This document shows, piece by piece, positions 1 to 9,292 of a DNA stretch of 22,258 nt. The stretch spans positions 1 to 22,258 of the forward strand of contig CATYUF010000030.1 in the NCBI GenBank assembly GCA_958413095.1, written 5' to 3'. The notes under the pieces were generated by a model. The model saw nothing but the letters and a program-made list of their open reading frames with translations, was not told the DNA's origin and searched no databases. Within the stretch, counting starts at the first letter, position 1, and each line of letters begins with the position of its first letter. The translations under genes and the position numbers were made by a program. The DNA is from an uncultured Clostridium sp. (GTDB taxonomy: Bacteria; Bacillota; Clostridia; TANB77; CAG-508).

Positions 1-50
1 CCTATTAAGAAAAATATTAATATTATTTTAAATTGTATTGTTTTTAACAT
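1..50 (-). CDS. N-terminus of a membrane protein, cut by window edge
   Basis: An ATG at 48-50 on the minus strand follows an AGGAAGGAAAG ribosome binding site and opens a frame that runs off the window. The visible residues are MLKTIQFKIILIFFLI, a short basic start followed by a hydrophobic segment, so a membrane anchor or signal sequence is likely. The start resembles those of sensor histidine kinases, but this is a guess from 16 residues. It is the next gene after murG on the same strand and could be cotranscribed with the dcw cluster. Confidence 0.45.
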   Translation of the reverse strand, partial: MLKTIQFKIILIFFLI

Positions 51-151
51 TTCTTTCCTTCCTATTTTTAATTTTTATTTTTTAGTTACAGAACAATGAT
101 TTTTATTGTAGAGTAGCTGGAACTGGATGATAATTATGACTTTTTTGAATT

Positions 152-1276
152 TTATTTTTTATTCCCTATTGTTTTTATAATTTCATTATATATTCTATCT
201 TCCACATTAGTAGTCGAAATTTTTAATGCATTTTTAGCCATTTGTCCACATTTATTTTCATCCAAGACAATTTCTTCTATCGTTTTATTTAATATATCAC
301 CTTTCATTTCATTATCTAATATTATTTTAGTTGCACCAATTTTTTCTAAAACTTTTGCATTATATAGTTGATGGTCATGACTTACATTTGGCAGAGGTAC
401 TAATATAGATGGCTTTCCTAAATTTGAAATTTCTGTTATTGTCATTGCTCCACTTCTTGCTACTATTACATCTACTACATTCATAATTTCTTCCATATTA
501 TATATATATGGCACTACTTTTATGTCTTTTATAGCATTTATATTTATTTTGTTATCCTCTAAATTTTCTTTTATTATATCATATTGTTTAGGTCCTGTTG
601 CCCATATCATTTGATATTCTTTATTCTTTTTATTTTTTATTATATCTTCAATTGCCTCATTTATTCGTTTAGCACCTTGACTTCCACCAAATACTAACAC
701 AATTGGCTTATCTTCTTTTAATCCTATATCAGTTATGATTCTGCTTTTTTCTTCTTTACTATAATTTTTCTTTTTTATCTTTACTGGTGTTCCTGTATAT
801 ACAACATTTTTAGCTTTTTTTATTCTATCTATTGCATCTTCAAAAGATACTAAAATTGTATCTGCTTTTTTAGATAACATTTTTACTGCTTTTCCTGGAA
901 ATGCATTACTTTCATGTAATAATGTTGGAATTTTTAAACTATGTGCTGAAGCAATTGTTGCTCCACATATGTATCCACCTGTTCCTATTACAATATCTGG
1001 TTTAAATTCTTTTATAATTTTCTTTGCTTCTCCATATCCCTTAAATGTTTTATACATTTTTTTTATATTTTCTATTGATATTTTTTTGCTTAATCCATAT
1101 GCATCAATAGTTTTTAATTCATATCCTGCTCTTGGTACTAAATCATTTTCTAGTCCACGAGTAGTACCTATAAAAATAATTTTAGAATCTTTTTGTTCTT
1201 CTTTTATTTTATTAGCAATAGCTAATCCGGGATTAATATGTCCAGCTGTTCCTGCTGCTGCTATAATTACTCTCAT
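152..1276 (-). CDS. murG: MurG, lipid II-forming GlcNAc transferase
   Basis: UDP-N-acetylglucosamine--undecaprenyl-pyrophosphoryl-MurNAc-pentapeptide transferase, 374 aa, the usual family length. It adds GlcNAc to lipid I on the inner face of the membrane to give lipid II. Visible family motifs are an N-terminal glycine-rich loop (GTAGHINPG near residue 9), GTGGY near 99, HESNAFPGK near 120, the nucleotide-binding GGSQGA near 196 and RSGAMTITE in the C-terminal domain. The ATG at 1274-1276 follows an AAAGGAAAG ribosome binding site. It lies about 400 bases downstream of ftsW, a wide gap for this cluster. Confidence 0.95.
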   Translation of the reverse strand: MRVIIAAAGTAGHINPGLAIANKIKEEQKDSKIIFIGTTRGLENDLVPRAGYELKTIDAYGLSKKISIENIKKMYKTFKGYGEAKKIIKEFKPDIVIGTGGYICGATIASAHSLKIPTLLHESNAFPGKAVKMLSKKADTILVSFEDAIDRIKKAKNVVYTGTPVKIKKKNYSKEEKSRIITDIGLKEDKPIVLVFGGSQGAKRINEAIEDIIKNKKNKEYQMIWATGPKQYDIIKENLEDNKININAIKDIKVVPYIYNMEEIMNVVDVIVARSGAMTITEISNLGKPSILVPLPNVSHDHQLYNAKVLEKIGATKIILDNEMKGDILNKTIEEIVLDENKCGQMAKNALKISTTNVEDRIYNEIIKTIGNKK

Positions 1277-1680
1277 TTTTCCAATCTTTCCTTTCTTTTA
1301 AATTTATGAGTTTATAGATTTCATTTTATCAATTTATATTTTATATTTTATATATACTATTTATCCTTTACTTTTTTATAAATTAAAATTTTTCAATATA
1401 AAACTACAAATTTCACAAATTTGATATCCTTTTCATATTTCAACAAATCTTTTTAAAATTCTTTTATTTCACTTAATTTCATGTCTATAAACTAAAGAAG
1501 AATTAACGAATACTTTAATTACGATTTCAAAATTCATAAGTATTCATTAATCCCTCCTATTTTATCATTTCTTATATTTATTTTCAAATTTTATAGAAAA
1601 GTAACAAAACTATACCAGTAACTATTATTGATATTTTTAGTCATCACTTTTTCTTATTATGTAAAAGTAATTCCTTTACT
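1277..1680. other. Long ftsW-murG gap with an orphan ribosome binding site
   Basis: This is 404 bases of very AT-rich sequence inside the cluster with no convincing gene. On the minus strand a strong GGAGGG (1552-1557) sits 4 bases before an ATG (1545-1547) that opens only six codons. A second ATG (1535-1537) opens a 22-codon frame ending at 1469. A strong binding site serving such short frames suggests remains of a deleted gene or a leader peptide. No terminator with a clear U-run was seen. Confidence 0.35.
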
Positions 1681-2814
1681 TTACTCTCTTTTGGCTCCAG
1701 CCTTCGAAATGTTTAAGAGAACTCCCATTTCACAGAGTAATATAAACAATGCTGAACCACCATAACTAAAGAATGGCAATGGCATTCCTGTTGCTGGCAT
1801 TGATGATGTAACAACTGCTATGTTTATTATTACTTGTATTGCAACTTGTGCTGTTATTCCTATTGCAACTAAACTTCCAAACATATCTGGAGCTTTCATT
1901 GCTATTAACACACCTCTCCAAATAAATACTCCAAATAGTATTAATACTGCTACACAACCTATAAATCCTAGTTCTTCAGCTAATATTGAAAAGATAAAAT
2001 CATTATGTGGCTCTGGAATATATAGATATTTTTGTTTACTTTCACCAAGTCCAGCTCCAAATAACCCTCCTGAGCCAATAGCATACAAACTTTGAATAAC
2101 TTGCCAGCCATCTCCTCTCATATCTTTCCATGGGTCCAAAAATGTTGTTACCCTTTGTAGTCTATATGGTGCTTTAACTATCAATAATGTTAGTACTGGA
2201 ATACCAGCTACTACTCCTGTTACCAAGAAATGCCAAAATTTACAACCTGCTACTATCATCATGATTGAAATAATTCCTATTATTACAATAGATGCACTAA
2301 GATGTGGCTCTGCTATTAATAATCCTATTATTGGTAAAACTAATGCAAAATGAAACCAAAAACCTTTGCCGTATTTTTCTAGTCTATCCCTATTTTTAGT
2401 TAACATTGCTGCATAAAATATTATCATTAAAAATTTTACAATTTCAGATGGTTGCACTGATAATGCATCTGTACCTATATATATCCACCTAGTTGCACCA
2501 TTTACATTTTTCCCTATTGCTAAAACTGCAATTAGTAATAATATAGATACTGCATATGCTAATATATAATATTTCTTGTAAAATCTATAATCAATTTTAG
2601 AAATAATTACCATCATTCCTAATCCTGCAACAGCAAATATCGCTTGTTTAATGAAATACGAATAACTATTTCCATCTGATAGTGCTGATGGAGAACTTGC
2701 AGATAATACCATTACCAAACCTAGTGACAGTAATAACAATATTACTACAACTAAAGTAAAATCTACGGGATTATTCAAAAAACTTGAAAATTTATTTGTT
2801 TTCTTTTTGGTCAT
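1681..2814 (-). CDS. ftsW: FtsW/SpoVE-type SEDS glycosyltransferase
   Basis: SEDS-family integral membrane protein, 377 aa with about ten hydrophobic segments. SEDS proteins polymerise lipid II glycan strands together with a class B penicillin-binding protein, here probably the one encoded at 5538-7529. Recognisable family stretches are WIYIGTDALSVQPSE near residue 110, IPEPHNDFIFSILAEELG near 267-284 and PFFSYGGSALF near 350. The ATG at 2812-2814 has a GGGAGG site 6 bases upstream. FtsW (vegetative septum) and SpoVE (spore cortex) cannot be separated from sequence alone; position in the dcw cluster fits both. It is 31 bases from the mraY stop. Confidence 0.93.
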   Translation of the reverse strand: MTKKKTNKFSSFLNNPVDFTLVVVILLLLSLGLVMVLSASSPSALSDGNSYSYFIKQAIFAVAGLGMMVIISKIDYRFYKKYYILAYAVSILLLIAVLAIGKNVNGATRWIYIGTDALSVQPSEIVKFLMIIFYAAMLTKNRDRLEKYGKGFWFHFALVLPIIGLLIAEPHLSASIVIIGIISIMMIVAGCKFWHFLVTGVVAGIPVLTLLIVKAPYRLQRVTTFLDPWKDMRGDGWQVIQSLYAIGSGGLFGAGLGESKQKYLYIPEPHNDFIFSILAEELGFIGCVAVLILFGVFIWRGVLIAMKAPDMFGSLVAIGITAQVAIQVIINIAVVTSSMPATGMPLPFFSYGGSALFILLCEMGVLLNISKAGAKRE

Positions 2815-2845
2815 ATGAACCTCCCTTTTTAAAGTCTTTTGTAAG

Positions 2846-3826
2846 CTATATTGCTTGTAATCCTATTATACATAATAAAAGTGTTACTGTACTAAATATT
2901 ATTACAACTTTATTTTCTTTCCATCCTGATAATTCAAAATGATGGTGTAATGGTGCCATTTTGAATAATCTTTTTCCTGTTTTCTTATAGTATATTACTT
3001 GCAATATTACAGATAAAGTTTCTAGAACTGGTACTAATGCTATTATTAATAATATTAATGGCATTTTCATATATAATGCTAATGCTGATATAACTCCTCC
3101 TAATAATAAAGAACCTGTATCTCCCATAAATACTTTTGCAGGATGAAGATTAAATACTAAAAATCCTAATATTGCTCCTATTATTATACTTCCAAATATT
3201 GCTCCCTCTGGTAATCCTACTGAAATTCCAATTATAACTAAGGTTGTTACAATTATTGCTGAAACGCTAGATGATAATCCATCTATTCCATCTGTTAAGT
3301 TTATTGCATTTGTTGTTGCAAGTATTACTATTATTGCAAATGGTATATATAAAATAAGTGGAATTTCTATATATGTTTTTACAAAAGGTATATAAGTTTC
3401 TGTTCCTAAGTGTGCTCCTTGTATTAAATATATTACAAAGGCAACTGATATTATTAGTAATCCTAACATTTTATATTTTGGTTTTAAACCATCTGTATTT
3501 TTTAAAACTAATTTCTTAAAATCATCAATAAATCCAATAACTCCAAATCCTAATGTTAAAATTAACATTGGCAATATTTTATTTGCTATATCAAGCCTTC
3601 CTGTTACTGAAAAAAATACATATGTACCTGTTACTGATAATATCATTGTTATCATCATTATAATTCCACCCATTGTTGGTGTTCCTTGTTTTTTTAAATG
3701 TGATTTTGGACCATCATCTCTTTCAATTTGCCCTACTTTCAATTTTTTTAATATTGGTATTATTATTAATCCTAAAATTATTGCTATTACAAACGATATA
3801 ATTAATATCTCTGTTTCAAAATTCAC
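2846..3826 (-). CDS. mraY: MraY, lipid I synthase
   Basis: Phospho-N-acetylmuramoyl-pentapeptide transferase, 326 aa, typical length. It transfers phospho-MurNAc-pentapeptide from UDP to undecaprenyl phosphate, producing lipid I in the membrane. About ten hydrophobic segments are present. Catalytic landmarks are DDGPKSHLKKQGTPTMGG near residue 37, NAINLTDGIDGL near 174 with the aspartates of the active site, MGDTGS near 234 and the HHHFE motif near 295. The start is GTG at 3824-3826, with AAGGTTGG upstream. It follows murE directly with a gap of about 33 bases; murF, often found between them, is absent. Confidence 0.94.
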   Translation of the reverse strand: MNFETEILIISFVIAIILGLIIIPILKKLKVGQIERDDGPKSHLKKQGTPTMGGIIMMITMILSVTGTYVFFSVTGRLDIANKILPMLILTLGFGVIGFIDDFKKLVLKNTDGLKPKYKMLGLLIISVAFVIYLIQGAHLGTETYIPFVKTYIEIPLILYIPFAIIVILATTNAINLTDGIDGLSSSVSAIIVTTLVIIGISVGLPEGAIFGSIIIGAILGFLVFNLHPAKVFMGDTGSLLLGGVISALALYMKMPLILLIIALVPVLETLSVILQVIYYKKTGKRLFKMAPLHHHFELSGWKENKVVIIFSTVTLLLCIIGLQAI

Positions 3827-3859
3827 CTTAATCCAACCTTTCCTTATGTCTTATGTATT

Positions 3860-5353
3860 TTATTTATTTTTTTCGTTTGATTTTTGTATTTTTTCAATTA
3901 TTTCTTTTACAATTTCTCTTTCGTCAAAATGATTTTTTTCATTATTAATTTCTTGATATGTTTCATGTCCTTTTCCTGCTAATATTATTATGTCTCTTTT
4001 ATTTGCCATTTTTATAGCTTTTTCTATTGCTTCTGTTCTATCTACTACAACTTCATATTTTCCTTTAGTTTTTGATATTCCTTCTTCTATTGCTTTTATA
4101 ATATCTTCTGGTTTCTCTGTTCTTGGATTATCTGATGTAATTATAGTATAGTCTGCTACTTTTCCTGAAATTTCTCCCATTATTGGTCTTTTACTTGAAT
4201 CCCTATCTCCACCACATCCAAATACTGATATTACTCTTCCTCTTGTATAACTTTTTGTTGCATATAAAATATTTTGTAAGCTTTCTGGTGAATGTGCATA
4301 GTCTATCATTATTGGTAATTCTAGTTTATTATCTACCATTTCTGATCTTCCTGGTACTCTAACTTCTAATAATGCTTGTTTAACTACTTCAGGATCAATA
4401 CCAAATTTTTGTGCAACACAAATTGCTGCTAATGAATTATATACACTAAATCTTCCAGGTATTCCTGTTTTTACTCTTTCATTTCTATCTTTTATTTTTA
4501 CTTTAAAATCAACATATGAGTTAGTTATTGTTATATCTTTAGCAAGTACATTTGCAAAATTATCTATTCCATATGTAGTTATATTACTTTCTGGAAATAG
4601 TCTTGGTATTTTTGCTCCATGTAAATCATCTGTATTAACAATTCCTGTTTTACACATTTCAAATAATTTTAATTTTGAATTGAAATAATCTTCCATATCA
4701 GGATGTTCCTTTGGACTTATATGGTCTTCTGAAAAATTAGTAAATATTACTATATCAAAATTACATCCTGCTACTCTATTTAATTTTAAACTTTGTGAAG
4801 AAACTTCCATTACAACTGTTTCTACACCTTCTTTTACCATTTGTGCAAATAATTGTTGTAATTCTAAACTTTCTGGTGTTGTTCTTTCACTATCTTTTAT
4901 TTTCTTACCATTTATATATGTTGCAATTGTTCCTATTAATCCTACCTTTTGTCCTGCTTTTTCTAGTATTTCTTTTATCATATATGTTGTTGTTGTTTTT
5001 CCTTTTGTACCTGTTACTCCTATTAACTTGAATTTTGTTGATGGATTGTTATAAAAATTACTTGAAACTATCGCTAATCCTTCTCTTGTACTTTTTGCCA
5101 TAATAATTATTGTATCTTCTTTAAATTTTATACTCTTTAAGTCAGAGCCTTCTTCTACCATTACAGCTGTTGCTCCATTTTTTATGGCATCTTCTATAAA
5201 ATTATGTCCATCTACTGTAAATCCTTTTATAGCTACAAATAAGTATCCTTCTTTTACTTCATTTGAGCTTTTTGCTATTCCTTTTATTTCTGTATCTAAA
5301 TTTCCTTTTACTTTTAAATTTTCTAATCCTACTAATATTCTTTTTAATTCCAT
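3860..5353 (-). CDS. murE: MurE, UDP-MurNAc-tripeptide ligase
   Basis: ATP-dependent Mur ligase that adds the third residue to UDP-MurNAc-L-Ala-D-Glu in the cytoplasm. The Mur ligase ATP loop GTKGKTT is at about residues 115-121. The DNPR motif at about 408-411 marks enzymes that use meso-diaminopimelate rather than lysine, so the wall is predicted to be meso-DAP type. I place the start at ATG 5351-5353 (497 aa) because AAGGA is 9 bases upstream. A TTG three codons earlier would leave no space after that site. The central region reading HISPKEHPDMEDYFNSK is also typical of MurE. Confidence 0.95.
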   Translation of the reverse strand: MELKRILVGLENLKVKGNLDTEIKGIAKSSNEVKEGYLFVAIKGFTVDGHNFIEDAIKNGATAVMVEEGSDLKSIKFKEDTIIIMAKSTREGLAIVSSNFYNNPSTKFKLIGVTGTKGKTTTTYMIKEILEKAGQKVGLIGTIATYINGKKIKDSERTTPESLELQQLFAQMVKEGVETVVMEVSSQSLKLNRVAGCNFDIVIFTNFSEDHISPKEHPDMEDYFNSKLKLFEMCKTGIVNTDDLHGAKIPRLFPESNITTYGIDNFANVLAKDITITNSYVDFKVKIKDRNERVKTGIPGRFSVYNSLAAICVAQKFGIDPEVVKQALLEVRVPGRSEMVDNKLELPIMIDYAHSPESLQNILYATKSYTRGRVISVFGCGGDRDSSKRPIMGEISGKVADYTIITSDNPRTEKPEDIIKAIEEGISKTKGKYEVVVDRTEAIEKAIKMANKRDIIILAGKGHETYQEINNEKNHFDEREIVKEIIEKIQKSNEKNK

Positions 5354-5537
5354 TTTTTTCAATCCTTTCGGTTACTAATATTCATAAAGAGCAAATTTTT
5401 GCTTTTTATCGTTTACATTATATAACTATTTTATTTATTTGTATAGGGTTTTTTTTAGTTTTTTTAATATTACAATTAGCATAATTTCTTGCTTTTCACT
5501 TCTCATAATTGTATTTAGCATTTCAATTTATATTTTT

Positions 5538-7529
5538 TTAATATTCTACATATATATTATTTCCCTGATTTACAATAATTCCCGCCTTAGGTGTTTGATT
5601 TTTTATTATAGTATTTTCCTTATCTACATCTTCTTCATTATTTTTTATTGAAATTTCTAACCCATTTTCTTTCAATATTTTTTCTGCTTCTTTAATTGTT
5701 TTTCCTAAAATATCTGGTGTCTGTACTTGTTCTATCTTTTCAACTTCATCTTCATTGCCTTGGCTTACTTCTAAATATGGTAATATTTCACTAAATATTT
5801 GGCCTCCTACTGGTGCTGCGACACCTCCTCCTTGGTGTCCACCCTCTCCTGTCGGATTATATAAAGTAACTAAAACAACTGCCTGAGGATTATCTATTGG
5901 AGCTACTCCACAAAATGATGTTACATATTTATTAGTATTTACTCCATCTTCTGATGTTCCTGTTTTCCCTCCTATTCTATATCCTGCAACTTTTGCATTC
6001 TTACCAGTTCCTTCTGATACTACACTTTCCATCATACTAAGCACATCTTTTGAAGTTTTTTCTGATATTACTCTATCTGTTTTTTCTACTGGAATATCTC
6101 GTATTTCTTTAGTTTCACTATTTATAACTTGCTTCACTACTCTTGGTTTTACTTTTATTCCTCCATTTGAAATTGATGATATTGCTGTTGCTAATTGGAT
6201 TGGAGTTATTTCAAATCTTTGCCCAAAACTTATAGTTGCAAGTTCTACTGGTCCAACTTTATTTTCTGCTAAAAATATACTTGTTGCTTCTCCTGGTAAA
6301 TCTATTCCTGTTGGATTTAATAAGTTAAACTTTCTTAAATATGAATAATATTTTTGAACACCTATTTTTTGTCCTAATCCTATAAATACAGGATTACATG
6401 AATTCATTAATGCTTTTCTTAAACTTTCTGAGCCATGAGGTCTATAATATCTCCAACATTTTATTCTAACTCCTGCTATCTCAATTCCTCCATTACAATT
6501 AAATTCTCCTTCTTTATCTGTTTGAGTTATTCCTTCTTCTAATGCTGCTGATGAAGTTATTAATTTAAATACAGAACCCGGTTCATACGTATCTGCAATA
6601 GCTCTATTTCTCCATACTGCTTGTAAATTCTTTGTTTTTTCTCCTTGTTCCATTGTTTCCCATACTTCTTTTAATTCATCTGTATATGCTTCATATGGTT
6701 CATTAAGATTATAATTTGGATATGTCGCCATTGCTAATATATCTCCATTTTGAGGATTCATTACAACTATATTTCCACCATCTGTGCACTTATTGTCTAT
6801 ACATGCCTCTTTTAAATATTTTTCAACTATTGATTGAATTGTTAAATCTATTGTTAATACTAAATCATTTCCATCAATAGCAGAAACATATTTTTCTCCC
6901 TCTGTTCCTATTTCTCCTCCTTTTGCATCTGTATGTTTTTGAATTGCTCCTTTTTTTCCTTGTAATTCTTTATCATATTTAGCTTCTATTCCGTCTAATC
7001 CTTGATTATCACTTCCACAAAAACCTATTACCTGAGATGCTAAATTGTTATATGGATAATACCTTTTGGTATCTTCATCAATATTTATTCCTGTTGTTAT
7101 ATTATTTTCTTCCATCCATTTTCTTAATTCATCTGTTTTTTCTTTATCAACTTTTTTTGCTATTGTTTCTATTGAGCTTCGTTTTTTTACTTTTTTTAAA
7201 GTTTTTTCATAATCTAGTTCAAATAACTCTGATAATTCCCTTGCTACTTTTTCTTTATTTTCACTACTTATATTTCCAGGATTTACTGTTACAGTTTCTA
7301 CTGTACTGCTTACAGCTAATTTGTACTTACCTGTCGCATCATAAATTGTACCTCTTTTAGGATTTATATTTCTATCCATTGTCTGTTGTTCATATGCCAT
7401 TTTTGATAATTCTCCACCTTGTGCTAATTGTATTATTGCAAGTCTTATTATTAAGGCTACAATTATTATAAATGCTACAAATAAAATTGTTCTCATTTTT
7501 TTCTTATTAGAAAGTTTTGTTTCAAACAT
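5538..7529 (-). CDS. Class B penicillin-binding protein with PASTA domain
   Basis: Peptidoglycan transpeptidase of the FtsI/PBP2x/SpoVD group, 663 aa. A short cytoplasmic start is followed by one membrane segment (about residues 14-36), a dimerisation/linker domain beginning near NPKRGTIYD and the transpeptidase domain. Active-site motifs are SVFK (serine at 319), SCN within LMNSCNPVF, and KTGT within GGKTGTSED. One PASTA domain, which binds wall fragments or beta-lactams in relatives, starts at TPDILGKTIKEAE near the C-terminus. The ATG at 7527-7529 sits 7 bases after AGAGGTG; a GTG three codons upstream has no spacing from that site. SpoVD and vegetative PBP2x cannot be told apart here. It is separated from ftsL by a 201-base gap holding a large palindrome. 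Confidence 0.92.
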   Translation of the reverse strand: MFETKLSNKKKMRTILFVAFIIIVALIIRLAIIQLAQGGELSKMAYEQQTMDRNINPKRGTIYDATGKYKLAVSSTVETVTVNPGNISSENKEKVARELSELFELDYEKTLKKVKKRSSIETIAKKVDKEKTDELRKWMEENNITTGINIDEDTKRYYPYNNLASQVIGFCGSDNQGLDGIEAKYDKELQGKKGAIQKHTDAKGGEIGTEGEKYVSAIDGNDLVLTIDLTIQSIVEKYLKEACIDNKCTDGGNIVVMNPQNGDILAMATYPNYNLNEPYEAYTDELKEVWETMEQGEKTKNLQAVWRNRAIADTYEPGSVFKLITSSAALEEGITQTDKEGEFNCNGGIEIAGVRIKCWRYYRPHGSESLRKALMNSCNPVFIGLGQKIGVQKYYSYLRKFNLLNPTGIDLPGEATSIFLAENKVGPVELATISFGQRFEITPIQLATAISSISNGGIKVKPRVVKQVINSETKEIRDIPVEKTDRVISEKTSKDVLSMMESVVSEGTGKNAKVAGYRIGGKTGTSEDGVNTNKYVTSFCGVAPIDNPQAVVLVTLYNPTGEGGHQGGGVAAPVGGQIFSEILPYLEVSQGNEDEVEKIEQVQTPDILGKTIKEAEKILKENGLEISIKNNEEDVDKENTIIKNQTPKAGIIVNQGNNIYVEY

Positions 7530-7602
7530 AAAAAACACCTCTAATAATGTTTATTAAAAGTGTTTTTAATTTATGCACAAGATACATTTTCAAGCTAATT
7601 TC

Positions 7603-7711
7603 GAGATTTCGGAGTTGGAGACAAATGATTTCGGGGTCGGAGACAAAAATCATCAAAAGGATGATTTTTGTCTCCGACCCCGAAATCATTTGTCTCCAAC
7701 TCCGAAATCTC
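7603..7711. repeat. Perfect 52-bp inverted repeat, 5-base loop
   Basis: Bases 7603-7654 are exactly complementary to 7660-7711, leaving a 5-base loop (7655-7659). Each arm itself holds two imperfect copies of a unit of about 22 bases, consensus GATTTCGGRGTYGGAGACAA. The GC content is clearly above its surroundings. No U-run follows on either strand, so it is not a normal intrinsic terminator. It resembles REP-doublet or MITE-like repeats that spread in genomes. It lies wholly in the gap between ftsL and pbp. Confidence 0.93.
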
Positions 7712-7730
7712 AGCCCTGAAATCTTCTCTT

Positions 7731-8234
7731 TTATCTGTTAAAAACTTTATCAACAAATTGTTCAAACCAATTTTTATTCTCATCTTCTTTTTTTATTTTC
7801 TCACTTGCTGATTCTGTATAATCTTTTTTTGGAAGTGCAATATACTCAATTTGTTTATTAGTTAATTTTTGCATCCCTAATTTTTCTTTTGCTATTTTTT
7901 CTATATTATATAGGTTAAGACTATTTTCTATTGAAACTTCTAATTGTTCATTTTCTTTTTGTAAATTTGATAATTCTGTTTTTAAATTTTGCATTTCAGT
8001 AAATTGTTCATTTATTTGGGCGTTTCTATAACTTATGGTCAACAATAAAGCAAAAGCTAATAATACAACTAAAGTAACTTTTCTATGTTTTTTCTTTTGA
8101 GCTTTTGATATTTTTACTTCTTGTCTTGGAACATCTTTTACAACATGTATTTTTTCTCTTTTATTTTTTGGTTCTTGATAATTTGGCTCTAATTTCCTTG
8201 GACTCGTTTCATACTGATATCTCGTTGCTGCCAT
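7731..8234 (-). CDS. ftsL: FtsL-like septum protein
   Basis: Bitopic division protein of the FtsL/DivIC type, 167 aa. The order is a basic cytoplasmic tail of about 50 residues, one membrane segment at about 53-69, then a coiled coil at about 72-106 with leucine and glutamate-rich heptads, followed by a short extracellular tail containing IAKEKLGMQK, typical of this family. It forms the FtsB/FtsL/FtsQ-type complex that activates septal wall synthesis. Assignment rests on this layout and on position between rsmH and the penicillin-binding protein, since FtsL sequences are poorly conserved. ATG at 8232-8234 follows GGGAGGTGA. Confidence 0.85.
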   Translation of the reverse strand: MAATRYQYETSPRKLEPNYQEPKNKREKIHVVKDVPRQEVKISKAQKKKHRKVTLVVLLAFALLLTISYRNAQINEQFTEMQNLKTELSNLQKENEQLEVSIENSLNLYNIEKIAKEKLGMQKLTNKQIEYIALPKKDYTESASEKIKKEDENKNWFEQFVDKVFNR

Positions 8235-8266
8235 AAGTTATTTCACCTCCCATTCGTTAATTAATT

Positions 8267-9196
8267 TTATATTTTCTCAAATATCCTAAGTTTTGCACTT
8301 TTCGACCTACTATTCTCATTTTGTTCTTTTTCTGATGCTATTATTGGTTTTTTGTTTATAATTGTCCCATATTTTTTAGCACCACATACACAATATGGCA
8401 AATCACTTGGACATGTGCATTTTCCTGTGGCTTCTATGTAAGCATTTTTTACTGCTCTATCTTCTAGTGAATGAAATGTTATTATACATAATCTTCCTTT
8501 TTCTTTTAACACATCAATACAATTTTGTACTGTTTTATATAATGGCTTAATTTCATCATTAACTTCTATTCTTATTGCTTGAAATGTCCTTTTTGCTGGA
8601 TGACCATCATTTTGTTTTGATTTTGGTATTGAGTTTTCAATTATTTCTACTAATTGTTTTGTAGTATTTATTGTTTTAGTTTTTCTATATATACATATAT
8701 TTTTAGCTATTTGTCTTGAAAACCTTTCTTCTCCATATTCATAGATAATATTGGCTAATTCTTTTTCAGTATATGTATTTACTACTGTTTTTGCTGTTAA
8801 TTCTTGTGTCTTATCCATTCTCATATCTAACTCGTTTTCACCTAAATAGCTAAAACCTCTATTTCTTTCATCTAATTGATATGATGATACTCCTAAATCT
8901 AACAATATTCCATCTACTTTTCCAATTCCTAAATCTTCTAAAATTTCTTTTATATTATCATGATTATCATGTATATATTTTACATTTGCAAATTCTTTCA
9001 AATTCTCTTTTGCTACATTTAATGCCTCTTGGTCTCTATCTATACCGATTAATAGTCCTTTATCTGAAAGCTTTTTTAGTATCTCTTTACTATGTCCTGC
9101 CCCTCCTAAAGTTCCATCTATGTAAATACCTTCTGGTTTTATATTTAATCCTTCTATACATTCATTTAGCATTACTGGTTTATGTTGAAAATCCAA
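8267..9196 (-). CDS. rsmH: RsmH, 16S rRNA C1402 N4-methyltransferase
   Basis: S-adenosylmethionine-dependent methyltransferase (formerly MraW) that modifies C1402 of 16S rRNA. The SAM-binding loop DGTLGGAGHS is near residue 28. Further family stretches are GILLDLGVSSYQLD, RGFSY, RTFQAIRIEVN and ITFHSLEDRAVK. The frame is open to GTG 9202, but I prefer TTG at 9194-9196 (309 aa): AAGAGGTG is then about 5 bases upstream and the protein begins MDFQHKPVML, as in the family. Its leader holds a terminator and an unusual repeat array. Confidence 0.94.
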   Translation of the reverse strand: MDFQHKPVMLNECIEGLNIKPEGIYIDGTLGGAGHSKEILKKLSDKGLLIGIDRDQEALNVAKENLKEFANVKYIHDNHDNIKEILEDLGIGKVDGILLDLGVSSYQLDERNRGFSYLGENELDMRMDKTQELTAKTVVNTYTEKELANIIYEYGEERFSRQIAKNICIYRKTKTINTTKQLVEIIENSIPKSKQNDGHPAKRTFQAIRIEVNDEIKPLYKTVQNCIDVLKEKGRLCIITFHSLEDRAVKNAYIEATGKCTCPSDLPYCVCGAKKYGTIINKKPIIASEKEQNENSRSKSAKLRIFEKI

Positions 9197-9240
9197 AATC
9201 ACACCTCTTATCTATATTGGTTAGTTAATTTATTCAATAA

Positions 9241-9273
9241 AAAACAACTGGTAATTAAAGAAACTACCAGTTG
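9241..9273 (-). terminator. Intrinsic terminator/attenuator in the rsmH leader
   Basis: Arms CAACTGGTA (9245-9253) and TACCAGTTG (9265-9273) pair perfectly over 9 bp with an 11-base loop. On the minus strand the stem is followed by TTTTTTATT, so it can stop transcription coming from mraZ, about 45 bases before the rsmH start. On the plus strand it is followed by CCTTTTTTAT, so it may work both ways. A terminator between the first and second cluster genes implies partial read-through or regulation. Confidence 0.75.
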
Positions 9274-9292
9274 CCTTTTTTATATGTTTTTT

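Noticed and set aside
4795..5031. Plus-strand frame rich in leucine and phenylalanine opposite murE
   Set aside because: Antisense shadow of a well-conserved gene; the composition follows from AT-rich codons. The same applies to similar frames opposite pbp, rsmH, the recombinase and the relaxase.
7547..7783. Open frames on both strands across the large palindrome
   Set aside because: They exist because the inverted repeat lacks stops; there is no ribosome binding site and no family resemblance.
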